Shown in pieces: positions 35,575 to 47,469 of a DNA stretch of 64,000 nt (within the stretch, counting starts at the first letter, position 1; each line of letters begins with the position of its first letter). The notes below the pieces were generated by a model that searched no databases, was not told the origin of the DNA, and saw only the letters and a list, made by a program, of their open reading frames with translations. Source of the stretch: Cyathus striatus (lineage: Eukaryota; Basidiomycota; Agaricomycetes; Agaricales; Nidulariaceae); contig JAOVFP010000015.1 of NCBI GenBank assembly GCA_025738555.1, positions 3,162,001 through 3,226,000 on the forward strand. The letters run 5' to 3'. The position numbers were made by a program, and so were the translations under genes.

Positions 35575-36946
35575 TCAGAACAGCGAATCCAGAACTTTTC
35601 TTGATGCCTCAACACCAAGCTGTTCGAAGTCCATTAGTATATGAACATCATTTAAAGAAAATATCACTCACGAAAGTAGCAGCATTAGCAGGAAACGCCT
35701 ATATATACAATGAGTTTAAAGGTGATTTAGAAATATGATTAGACGTACCCTAGCCATTGCTGGCCCAAAGCCTTTCCAGAGTGCCGCAACACCGTCCCTA
35801 GCAATTGTCTTGCGAGCGCAGTCCATTAAGCCTGAGTAAGTTCCCGTTGGTGCTGACTGGATTCTGGATTTCAAAACCTAGTTACGCATGGAATCAGCAC
35901 CAATAATCATATGCATACTGGCAGGCTAGCATACGTCGGGAGGGATGGCCAATGCCCACATGGCTACACCGGCTGTACCGCCGGCTACAATGATAGCACT
36001 AAGGTTAAGGTCGGCAGGCGAAGCCCCTGCAGGTGTCAACGCTTTTTTTGTTACTTCATAGGCAGCAAAATAACTATAAACCGAGGGAAAAGAACAAAAA
36101 AAAATTAAAAAGCTGAACCAAAGGGGAATTAAGAGTTATTTACGCAGCACTTCCAGGCCCGTCACGAGCTAGTGTCGCTCCAGTACCGCGAAAGATGCTC
36201 TTGATGCCGCCCTCTTTGTACAGGTGCTTGAGAACATCCGCAACACCCTTGTACTTTTGTTCGGCGCCTCCTTGACCCTGGACCTGAAGAAGAACTTTTG
36301 CTCTTTCGACTGGTGCAGTGACCAACGTTGTAGGAATGGCAGATAAGAAACCGGCGGTGGCGAGCTCAGCAACTGAGAGTGATTCTGATTTCCTGTTGGG
36401 CGTAAGAGCGAAAATGAGCTGCTTGGAAGCATCATATGCCTACGAAACATAAAGTTAGGTGAGGGGTTGTCTTGAAAGAAATAAGGTACTGACCCAGAAA
36501 GAAACAGCGAAGATAGGTGTTACTCCAAGTATGGGAGGAATAATGCCTCGATATAAACTAGATCAAAAGAATAGTCGAGTTCAAGAGTTCAAAAACCATA
36601 TCTGGTGAAATCTGTTCGACATACCCAGAAACGCCATCCCGTGCCAGTGTTTTCTTGACGACGTCAATAGCACCAGCGTAGGATCCCGGTGCAGCTGTTT
36701 GCAACCTTGTCTTGGTGAGATCGAAAGGATGTCCTACGAAGTTTGGATTTAGCACGTGCAGCAGAACAAATTATATATATGCATACCGACAACGACAGCA
36801 GCGATGCCTCCAAAGCCACCTGCGATGAACGACTTGATGGAGTCGGCGGCAGAAACCTTTGTCTCCTCGACCGCTGGTGCTTCAGCGCTCTAACTATCGT
36901 GAGCCCGAGTGGAAATGGAATAAAGGAAGGATGAAGAACGCACCAT
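35575..36946 (-). CDS. CRC1: Mitochondrial carnitine/acylcarnitine carrier
   Basis: Inner-membrane antiporter that brings acylcarnitine into mitochondria. Three repeats carry the carrier signature P-x-[DE]-x-x-[KR]: HPFDLTKTRLQ, APVERAKVLLQ and IPPDVLKSRIQ. Other family segments are FIAGGFGGIAAVVVGHPFD, GLYRGIIPPILGVTPIFAVS, SIFRGTGATLARDGPGSAAY and GPAMARAFPANAATFLG. The first coding exon is only the ATG (36946..36944), then an intron begins gtgcgt and ends ...gatagttag. Exon 2 opens at 36889 with SAEAPAVEETK. The stop is at 35577..35575. Substrate assignment follows the RDGPGSAAYF and AFPANAATFLG motifs seen in carnitine carriers. Confidence 0.9.
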
Positions 36947-37297
36947 TATTGTTTAGGATGTGGGGAAGGAGTGAGAGAAAGAGACAGAAAGGAAAAGGTG
37001 AAGCGGAATAGCCCTTCAAGTTATTTTGCAGGCCTGAAGATGATCTCGGGAGCCGTTGGACAGCGGGGAACCGGTTCGGATAATGGGGAAGGACGCATAT
37101 CACCTTGGGACCATTTCACATGATTGATTGACTCTGTTCGCTTAAATGTCCACTTTTACCCGATCAAACTCCAACAACAACGGTCCAAAATATTAACGAA
37201 TACTTACAAACTAATGCTTGTATAAATATTATACATGTATGGTCACTAATAACTACTATTGCTACAACCTCATCCGTGTTCATATGATACGCTCTAT
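36947..37297. promoter_or_regulatory. Intergenic region, carrier promoter and FAS1-gene 3' flank
   Basis: This 351-bp stretch has no convincing gene. Its carrier-proximal part is pyrimidine-rich on the minus strand, as expected of a 5' leader. Confidence 0.5.
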
Positions 37298-40145
37298 CTA
37301 CGACTCCGAGTCATCATCCCGCCCAAATCCTCCCACTGGCTCGTACGTTGCCTCTGTAGTGTCCCGTTTCCAGATAATCCGCACTCCGTAGAAAAATGCA
37401 CAAATTACAGCTACGCCTATTACTCCCATTGCACTTGGCAGCCCGAACTCAATCCACCACGGTGGTTGGTAAGGAGCTAAAAGTCGGTCAATCTGAATAA
37501 CTCCTCCTGTGCCACCTCCGGTCGTAGATCGGCCCCATGATAATACACGCGCCCAGTCTGCTTGCCCGTCCGTCCCACGCGCACCCTTAATGCCGACCAC
37601 ATACTGTTGCTCTTCTGTTCTTTTCTGGAACACAACATCACCATAAGCCGACGAGCTGGAGCGCAAGGTTGAATAAGTTGCCGAATCATCGAGAGAAATT
37701 GGTTGGTTGTTGTTCAGAGCATCTCCTTCTAGGGCGACAAAAAAATCGGTGGTTCTGGGTGGTGAAGGAATGAGATGTTGCATAACGATCGCCTCCAATG
37801 CCTCGGCATTAGCGTACAGACGTGTCAAGTTGTAACCTTTAAATGCATCATCGGGAGGACAGAGAAGTGTCCACCCTGACTTTCCCAAACCCCCATCAGC
37901 CCATTTGGAGTCTTCTGGGGGTGCAGTGCCGTTCAGTATCCAATCAAAGCCAGCCTTGTTCACCAGCGTAGCCATGGTGCTCCCCTTCGCAGCCTTCATC
38001 AACTTCCCAATAGTCAATTCAACGGAACGAGGAATGAGGATATCCGACAGTTCATGGATTACGCCAGTCTGGGTCAACAAATCTTTGGGAAATATTTCTG
38101 CCTTCATGCCAGCCCAGCCACCGCTCGGGGAAATGAACACACTGCCATTCTTCAAGCGCTCTATCTTCAAGTCACTACCTTCGAGAGTAGGGAAAGTGTG
38201 CTGAGACCCATTCTGAAGGGATTGCGCATACTCCACTGAGTCGAGGGCATGATGAAGGATCACGTTCTCCAGATCATCTTTGGGGGAGGCGGAAAGAAGA
38301 TGTGCACTTACAAGCTCCCCTAGTCGTTTGAAAGCTTGGTTACGTGGCATCAACAAAGACGTTCGGGGAGTTGTTCGAAGTGTCTCGGCTTGTGATGTTG
38401 AGAATACCGCGGCCAAAAAGGCGGATAAATCAAGTGATGGCAGTGCGGTCTGCAGAGGATCAGAAGGAGGAACAAGAGGTCGAGAGATGAAGTAAATCAA
38501 GGTATTATTGACTTCGACTAAAATGCCATTAGTATCCATACCATCGTAGAAACGTTAAGTGTACACACCAGGTTCTCCAATAACACCCGCACCTGCAAAC
38601 CTTAGAGTCTTCTCATTCTCAGTATACTTCTTGTGATCACCACTAGTAACCTGAACTCTCAAGACCTGCCTGCCACTATCAAGACCCTCTTCTTTCAACT
38701 CGGTCTCTAGTAGCATCCCATCACTCAACTTCTTAGGTGTCCATTTTCCTGGAATAAAATGATATTGTAATAACTTCTTCAGCTCTGGGCTGCCCTTTTC
38801 CGGAAGTTCGCCATCGCCAAACACAGAGAAAACATCGTCTTGGGGGGCAAGTATAGTGTACTTCGCTTCGGTGTCGTTGACGAGGGATTTAAGGTTCACA
38901 GAATGTAGGAATGAAACAAATTGTGTGCAGTTAAGCGCAAGCAAGTATTTCTCTGGTGTTAATTTCAAGGCATCCAGGGGAACCAGGAGGGAGGATACAA
39001 GGTGAAGTACACCGTTTGAGGCATACATATCAGGTCGTATCAAGACTCCATCAGAAACCTTTGTCTTGCCGTCCGCTGTGACGATTTCAAGCTTCTTACC
39101 ATCAAGCGTCGTTACTATCGTATCATTAGCATCATATTCATCGCATATATTGAGTTAAATGAAGAGGATATGCTCACGGTTAAGGCCAGGGTCAAACGAC
39201 TCAGAGTATCGGACGTGTTTCTCAGCGGCAGCGTGCATTTCAAAAATGCGGGTTAAGTCATCGGAAGCAAATTCACTTTCAAGATATAATCTTTCGTAGG
39301 GGTTCAAAACGTCCCATGCAGAGTTAACAGGCAAAAACAATGTAAGTCCTGGTGTATCATTGAGTAATTTTGTGATAGTTGGAGTGAGGATATTCTGAAA
39401 GTAAGATATTGAGCTTTCCTCAGATACGACCCGAGCTATATGTCATAGGTCAGTACGGTTCATAGTAGGCGAAGACCTACAACATACCGAGGTCAGAGGG
39501 AGGTTCAAGGACATCATCTATCCCTAATACAACACCGTTTCCTGTGACTTTTCGACCTTTAATGATTCCAGTGCCGCCTTTTCCGAAAGAATCTGTACCA
39601 ACCCACAGAGCTTGCTCCCTTGCGGACACGCGTAACCTCTGTGGCTCTCCACGCAAGGTACCACCTGGGACAGGCATCCATGGTGGATATGGAGGAGGTT
39701 CTTTGGTTGGGGGATCGACAGGTTTCCTTGGATAATGGAGGGTCTTATGAACTGCGACGTTGTCTGGTTCATTAGGGAAGTCGGGGAGGGAATAATTCAG
39801 GAGATGATAAAATAGTTGTTGTCTAAGCTTCTCGCGGATATTATCTGGAAGCGTTACAGAATCATCGAGAGCAAGATTCCAAAGAGAGTTGGTCGAGGAG
39901 TGCCTCTTAATTGCGTCATTGGTCGGTGCGAAGAGCGTAGCATTTTCGAGTTTGTTGAGAGTCGGAATTAAGCGTGCCCGTTGAAGGAGGCCAATGAGGG
40001 AGGTGTAGTCTGGATCATCGTTGAGTGCATCAACAAGAGTGGTTGACTGGGAGTGTGGCTGAGAGTGCCAGGAAACTTGAGAAATATGCACAGCGGATAG
40101 AGAGGCCCCCGCGAGCACGAAAGGAATGCAAGCGGCCAGTCGCAT
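37298..40145 (-). CDS. Multi-FAS1 (fasciclin) domain membrane protein
   Basis: Secretory adhesion-type protein. The N-terminal signal peptide (MRLAACIPFVLAGASLSAVH) is followed by about four fasciclin (FAS1) modules. Their H1/H2 hallmarks recur: ATLFAPTNDAIKRH, FLPVNSAWDVL, YTILAPQDDVFSVFGDG, WTLLCPPDDAFKGYN. Near the C-terminus one transmembrane helix (MGVIGVAVICAFFYGVRII) leads to a short tail ending GGFGRDDDSES. Introns separate the modules (for example near 38540-38555 and 39040-39155). Fungal FAS1 proteins act at the cell surface or vacuole, and this topology fits either. A role in adhesion is family-level knowledge only. Confidence 0.88.
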
Positions 40146-40423
40146 GGGCTAGCGGAAATACGTTTATAATGGGTTCAGCAAAGATTAATAGAGGAAACAA
40201 CTGTGAAATGAACTGAACAACGGCAAAGCAAGGAAAAGAAAAGAAAAGGAGACGAGTTGGAGACGAGAGTAAGTAAATGTAACAAGGAGATGCTTATATG
40301 CAGGCACGTGTTGGGCACAGTAGGCTGCTTGCTGCTCATCGTCATCGACATCGACATCCACGCCTCACTCGCATCTCACATTTCCCACTAATGTCACCCT
40401 ACTACTAGTCATCCGTCTTCAGC

Positions 40424-43400
40424 ATGCTCCAGCTCCTACACTCCTATATTGCCTACCCCCTCACCGCTCTCCACCCTCTTCTTCTCGCTAACCAATCCCT
40501 AATAGTCCGTCTTCTCTTCCTTGCACACGCGCCTAACCCTCATTTTTCAAGGCCTATCCATCTGCAGATACTGTCGTAATTCTAAATGCGCGTTCTCTCG
40601 CACTCGTTCGCGTTCTTGCCTTCTGGGAGGCCTTTCCAGGCATGATCCATACAAAGGCCCCCATCACATCCATGGTCGTTGATTCCGCAATGAAGCTCGT
40701 ATGTACCCCGCTTGCTCTCCACTACACACCGCATTCAACGCTGCCAATCGGTTACAGATTGTTGCCGCAACCAGCACGCGAATAGCAGCCTGGATCTTAT
40801 CAGGCGTGCAACACGATACATGGAGAGTCCACTCAACTCTTGTCCTGCCAGACACATATGCAGTCACTGCCTTAGACACTCGAGCTGGTATGTATCTCCG
40901 CTTTATGTCAATATTGGTGTGCCTGATGCGAACCAGGGCTCCTCGCTGTTGGCAGCCAAGAGGGCTTATCTGTGTATACCCTTGTTCTCGAAAATGACCT
41001 TCCAACCTGGTCCAAGAAATGGTCATCACGGTAAGTGTACTCATGTCTCGAGGCTTCCGGGATCAAATAACTGGCATTTCCAGCACTGTTTCACCTTCGT
41101 TAATTTCCTTTGCTCCGTCGCTGATGTCTATGGCAACAGTGACTGCTGTAAGTTTACTTTCCCTGTGGGATCCACTACCTAACATCAATTAGGGGAAAAA
41201 TGAAGTTCGAATATGGTCTACACCGTCCGGAAAATATACACAAGTCATTCCTCATCCACGCCCGGTCGTGAATTTGACATGGCGCCACACCCAAGCGTCC
41301 AGTCGGTAAGCCATCCAAATCGATATGTATTTTTTTTTGATGATTCCAATGTGTGGACGGCTTAGCGACGATCTAATTTTATATACTATAACCTCGGACT
41401 CTACATTACGAATATTCCTTCCAGTTTTGGATTCTCCTGACCATCTACAACTACATGCATCGCTTGATTTGTTCTCCTCATTACCGTACTCCGTTACTTC
41501 AAGTTACTTGACCTCACCCTCCAGTATTTTCTGGCTTGACCGCGAAATCGTAGGAAACGTGTTGGATAACGTTCTCAAGCAACATATAGACCAGAACGAC
41601 GCGAAGGGTCGAAGAATCGCAGAGATTAAACAAGAAGGCTGGGATTTATTCCTGCGTATTATCGATGATGGCTCAGTTGTCGTGACTGCGATTGCCGTCA
41701 GTTCGCATTTCTTGAGCCATTGTCCTAATTTCTAATCTACATTGCCTTAGAATTTAGATCGAAGACCTCCAACACTGTTGACACAATTCACTCTTCAGCA
41801 CTCTCCCCCGTCTACATTCCCATCCATGCCTACTCATCTATACACAACCCCTGGTTCACACTCTACACTTCTGACCATTGTCTCGACTTCTCCATTGGCC
41901 TCTTTTGACCTCTCCCCGCTCAGTTTTTTCGATGTACAGGCTGACGGATTGAAAGAGATTGCAAAAGGCGCAAGTCATGTTATCGCGGAAGATTCCGAGA
42001 TTAGTAGATTTGTTCGTACGCCTGAAGGGAAAGGAGTGGCAGTGTTAAAAACAGATGGCGCCGGCGACGTCTGGACAATTGCAGAAAGCGGAACTCAACT
42101 TGTCCATTCAGGTTCTTGGAAGGGCGCTGATTTCGTTGTTGTTCTAGATGAAGGTGATTACATCTCGAAATCTAGACTCGATTATCTTAACAATGTATCG
42201 AAGGTCGTCAATTTGCCACATATTCAAAATCGAACGACTCCTTAACACTACACACATCCCCGCCCCAAACTGTCACCCTGCCTAGGCTCGAGAATTTGTT
42301 CACAATCCCTTCGTCGGACGGAAGGGAGTACATCTTTGGTATTACGCCGGACTTTTTGATTATAGAACTTGCAATAGAGCCAAGCCTCTGCGTCATATCC
42401 CAGAATCACTTGCCTTTATCAACTCATACAAAATTCATTCAGCCTGTAGATCCAATGGCATGGAAAGGTAAAAAGCAGTGGACCGAACATGATGTATTAC
42501 TTAGTGTCTCTGAAAATGGGGAGCTTGCCTTTTGGGTACCAGAAGCACACGAGGGATGGAGATGTACAGGTCAGGTTAGGACAGGAAGAACTGGTTTCAA
42601 GAAGGCACGTTGTAGTTCTGCAAAGAAGACCGCACTCAGTACGTTCTGCTATAACATACATATTCTCTACTTGACATCCCTCCAAGTTGTCGCAAATGTA
42701 GAGGGTGATGAACTCAGTGTATGGGACTCTACCGAGTCGGAATTTTCCTCGGGTTTTGAATACCGCAACGTGTACAAGTGAGTAGGAAAGTTGTTATCTC
42801 GGGGTTTTTTTTTGGCTTATCGAATAACAGGGAACCTGTTCTTGACCTTGACTGGGGCTCCACTCCTGATATGCAGTCTATACTTGCAGTTGGCTTTTCA
42901 CGTCATGTCAACATACTATGTCAGCAGCGAATGACCTACTTTGATCAAGGTCCTGGGTGGGATCTTTGTCGAAAGATAGATCTTGAACAGTAAGCTCAAC
43001 GTGTTATCTTGCACTGACAGTAACCAATGACTCTCGATCTGTAGCTTGTCGCCATATCCAATCAGTGATTCTATTTGGTTGACACAGGCATCATTCCTCA
43101 TAGGTGCTGGACGCCAAATGACATTATTTGGTGAAAGACCTTTAGAATTGGGGGGGATGTCTGAAGATAGTCTTTTCGAATACGTTGCTAGAAAAAATGG
43201 GCCATTGGAAGATTATCATCCCCAGATGCTTCTCCAGTGCCTCCTATGGGGTATGTAATCTCATAAGCCATGCTTTCGTTCTTACCCTTTTTCGTAGACA
43301 AAATTGAACTTGTGAAAGATATTATCGTCAATTTAGCTCTCAGTTTGGATGGGGTTTATGAAAAACCCCATGAAAATACCTGGATACCTCTTCCAATAGA

Positions 43401-45349
43401 CAAATTTCTAGGTTCCGACTATACCAAGGAACTCGTAAGTTCTCATTTTGCAGATGGCCGCAATGTGCATTATTCTTCCCTCATGTTTTAAAGATAAGCC
43501 CTCATAAAAAACAATATAATGTCTTATTTGATGAATCAATGCCAAATAGAAAGTGGGTATAATTTGGACTTCATTATATTTACACCCGTTCTTAGCCATC
43601 TTTAGGACAGAAGATCAAGAATTCTCTCGCCCTTTAGTGATTCGTTTACTTGAAGCACTGGAGAGGCACCCACTCCCCCATCTAACTTCCAATGAACAGT
43701 CCCATCTACTCGTGCTCATTCAGACAACATTGGAGGTTAGGATGAATTGTTTTCTTTTTCTTCCGCTGCTGATAGATTTATTCTAGATAGACGAACAACG
43801 GCGAGCATTGGATTCTAATGGCCTTCGCTACCTCATATCCATGAGATTGTTCTACATACTCAATCAGAAGGCAATTTCTAAGGTATCTGGTCCACCAATA
43901 CACGGCGCAGTTCCCCGTCAAGGTGGACGACGAGAGCGTCTTCGTTACCGTGATATGATTTGGGCTTTTCATAGCGACAGTCAAGACCTTTTATTGAATG
44001 CGTCTACCATAGCATGCGGAGATAAAATGTTGTGGTCCGATGCGCGAGCTTTAGGTGTCCCGATATGGCTGAATACTCCAGAATCGCTCGTATGTTTGTA
44101 TATCTTTATTTCAGGTCCCAAATTCATATCTCAGAATATCAGAGAGCACAGCTGGAAGTAATTGCAAGGAACGAGTATATGTCAGGTGAATCGCGTAACC
44201 CTGCGGCAAGCTCTTTATACTACTTTGCGCTAGGTAAAGTAAAGTTGGTACACGGGCTTTGGAGACAGGCTGCATGGCATAAGGAGCAGGCAATGATGCT
44301 CAAGTTTTTAGCAAACGACTTCACGCAACCGAGATGGCGGACTGCTGCGCTTAAGAATGCATACGCGCTCTTAAGCAAGCAACGATTTGGTATGTGATTC
44401 ATCTTCTCTCGAAACAATCAATTCATTTAATTGCTGTTATAAAAGAATATTCAGCTGCATTTTTCTTACTCGGAAATTCTCTGAAAGATGCTGTTAATGT
44501 TTGCATTAGGCAAATTGGAGATTTCCAATTAGCCATTGCGCTTGCCCGTGTAGTGGAACACAGTAACGAGGGACCTATTCTACAGGAAATTCTCACTTAT
44601 ACGGTGCTTCCTATTGCATTCGAGCTGGGAAATCGTTGGCTAGGTAGCTGGGCGTTTTGGCTACTTCATCGCAGAGACCTTGCAGTCAGAATTCTACTAG
44701 TATGACATGCATCTTTTGCACTTCTGGATTTTGCTGCGTGCTAATTATAATTCAGACACCCCTGCCTGATATTGCGGCCGCATTTAATATCAAAGTGACT
44801 GAAATCGGAGAACCACACTACGATGATCCTAGTTTGGCTTTGTTGTTTTCGCAGTTACGCTCAAAGACCCTACAGGCCGTGAAAGGCACCAGCGAGATTT
44901 CGGGTCGCGCAGAATTAACTTTGTCCTTCAGATGGCGCGAGTATTCTGTAGAATGGGTACGTTTCCTGTTTCTGCTTCAGATATTTTCTAATGAGCTGTC
45001 AGGCTGCCAAGTGCTTGCTCTTGATTTAGTTAGATCTTGGTCTTTTGAGAGACCATCCACTTCGACACGCAATAATGTCAAAGGGCAATCTACCACTCGA
45101 CGGCCTATATTCCCTCTGGAACCGGCACTTCGTCGTAGATCTTCAATTGTCATCGACATGGATCTCACTTCACTTCCGCCTACACGGTCGGCCTCGCCTG
45201 AGCGGAGAGATCCTCAACCAGAGCGTCCTCTAGCATCAATAAAGGAAGAAAATGACCTTTTAGCACGCAAAGCAGGCTTGGGACATTTAATGAAGTCTGC
45301 TAAACAAGATGTACAAGTACCTGAGTTCGATATGAATGCATTTTTTTAG
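40424..45349 (+). CDS. RAV1: RAVE complex subunit RAV1-like (DmX-type) WD protein
   Basis: Large regulator of V-ATPase assembly (RAVE complex). The first exon, MLQLLHSYIAYPLTALHP..., joins IAYPSADTVVILNARSLALV across the intron gtccgt...ttcaag. The N-terminal half is WD-like (IVAATSTRIAAWILSG, VLPDTYAVTALDTRAG, DVLLSVSENGELAFW, LDLDWGSTPDMQSILAVG). The second half is the Rav1 C-terminal domain: QCLLW, HLTSNEQSHLLVLI, RYRDMIWAFHSDSQD, LWSDARALGVPIWL and QPRWRTAALKNAYALLSKQ. The tail is Ser/Pro-rich and ends VPEFDMNAFF. The gene has about 20 exons with short introns. The 3' end faces GDI1 with only 97 bp between stop codons. Confidence 0.88.
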
Positions 45350-45446
45350 ATCTCCTGTGGCAATTGACCTAAGTTGTCATGGACACATGTATTAATACAA
45401 AGAGCGAGACCATCACAAAAGGACATGTGAATGTATCGAGGGATTA

Positions 45447-47059
45447 TTATTGCTCTGTTTCTTCTCGTTTCTTCAAAACTAATGCCCCGCCCGTAACCCG
45501 TTTCCAAACGTCCTGTACGTCTTCGACAACAGTCTCAAAGTGTGACGTAGCGTCATATGAACGAGTGATGAATATATTATCAGCCTGTCCTGATGAGGTT
45601 GGTGTATAGAGAGGTGTAATGGAAACGAATCTGAATGTAAAAGGTTAAGATCTAAACCATAAATTCAACCTTCGGAATCGCTCACTTCTCGTAGATAGGC
45701 CCAAGTAAGTTCAGACCGGGTGCGATTTCTTGCTCTGGCCTATCTGTCTCGACGATGGTGCTGACGATGGCAACATAAATGTCCTTGGCGCATACGTTAT
45801 GTGTTGAAGAGACCATCGCGATGTATATGTCTAGCGAAGTAAGAGAACAAGCATCATATGATACTATATAATGCACTCACCATTCCGTCTGCCAACCTGG
45901 TTCTGGGGAATGATGATTTGACAACTGTCGCTATCTTCCGTCCCAGGGATAGGATGTTTGAGTAGACATATAGCACGAACAACCTTTCCTTCCTCAATAA
46001 CTCTAACCTTCCCTCCTTCAGTTTCCTTTCCAGCACCAAAGTAGCTTGGGTCACCAATCACTTGTTTAGCTTTCACTGTCTCTGTTCCACTGCGCACCCC
46101 AACGAATTTACCATCCGCGTCGGTGACAATTTCGTCGATGGGTTTATCCAGCATGTATGTACCACCGTAAATAGCGCTGAGGCGAGCAAATGACTGAGGA
46201 AGTTCTCCAAGACCATATAAAGGATATATATATGGTGACTTTCCGTAACGAGCCATGGAAGAGGTATAGAGGACAATGCGCTCATATGTGGGGCGTGCTG
46301 ATTGCTTGATGTAGCTGAGAAGCGGAGTTCAGAAATGCACCTAGTAGGTAACACAAATAGAACATACTCATCGTCAAGGTAAAGCGCCATGGCATGTCCG
46401 ATGAAGTCTTGCGTTCCAGGTTCCAACCCAAATTTCTCGTAAACAGTCTTCATGGTATCTTTGTCAAGATCAATACCTTGATGGGTGGCTGGGTCATCGT
46501 CCTTCCAGCTCTGCAGGAATTCGAAGAACTTCTTTGCCCTCCTCTTTTCAAAGAGACCCATCAACGGACTCTTGACAGCCTCCATCTCGGTGCTAGGCAC
46601 TTTTGAGATCTTGCCATCGCGATAGACGAAACTGCCTGCAATTTGTTTGAATTCGAGATAACGGGTAACGTCAGTGTGAACAAGGATCTTCGTGAGTTCT
46701 CCTGAGGCAATAATGAACTTGGGAACGAGATCAACAGCATAGTCGCGATCGCGACCGAGCTCAGTTGGGGGTGACTGATTAGGGCGGAACTTCCTGTAAA
46801 GCTATAGGGGTTGTGAATAAGTCCAACGTGAACACAGACCTCGCTCAAGCCCTGACCTGGGTAAGGTTAAGACTGGCACTATCACCTCCGTAGTAATCAT
46901 TTCTGTCCATGTGCAAAACCTTCTTCCCGTCGACAGACAAGAGTCCGGAGAGGATACATTCGGTCAAGCCAGTACCAAGAACAATGACCTGTTGTACTTT
47001 CCATCATCTGCGAATCTCGAAACACAGAAAGGCAACGCACATCATATTCTTCGTCCATG
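45447..47059 (-). CDS. GDI1: Rab GDP-dissociation inhibitor
   Basis: Extracts and recycles GDP-bound, prenylated Rab/Ypt GTPases in vesicle traffic. The first exon MDEEYD joins [19 protein letters not shown], the FAD-like fold opening of GDI/REP proteins. Then come [19 protein letters not shown], the Rab-binding platform [14 protein letters not shown], and the MEF-like [38 protein letters not shown] and [13 protein letters not shown] are classic GDI sequences. The C-terminal end is [21 protein letters not shown]. The start codon at 47059 sits in an 18-nt coding exon. The whole family is represented, so the gene is complete. Confidence 0.95.
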
Positions 47060-47469
47060 GCCTACAAGTGATATGTGTCGTGTCGATGGTTGTGGATCAG
47101 ATGAGAGTGGTTGCTACACCTATTCACTGGCACCTACTAATTAGATGCTTTTATCGATCTTGACTGGCACGTGCACCGCAACGCCTCCTATGTTTAGCTA
47201 CGCGTCGCGTAACAAGGAAAATAGATATACGATGTACGTTATAAATGACTTTGACGTGTATAGCCAATAGAAAAACGACGCAGTTTTCAAAGATACAGTG
47301 CAAAGCAATAGTCGGTAGTGTACTATACAGAGGCATTATGTATGGGTGCGATAATGACCCAAGAAACATAAGAAAACCAGCAAACGACTCCACATAAGTA
47401 ATGAAAGAACAATAATATATTCACAAACAAAACCAAAAAAGAGAGCAAGCCGTAAACCGATTCGACCGA
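47060..47469. promoter_or_regulatory. Intergenic region, GDI1 promoter and Myb-gene 3' flank
   Basis: No gene is seen. Two minus-strand genes are in tandem here, so the region holds the GDI1 promoter and the 3' UTR of the Myb-type gene. Confidence 0.5.
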
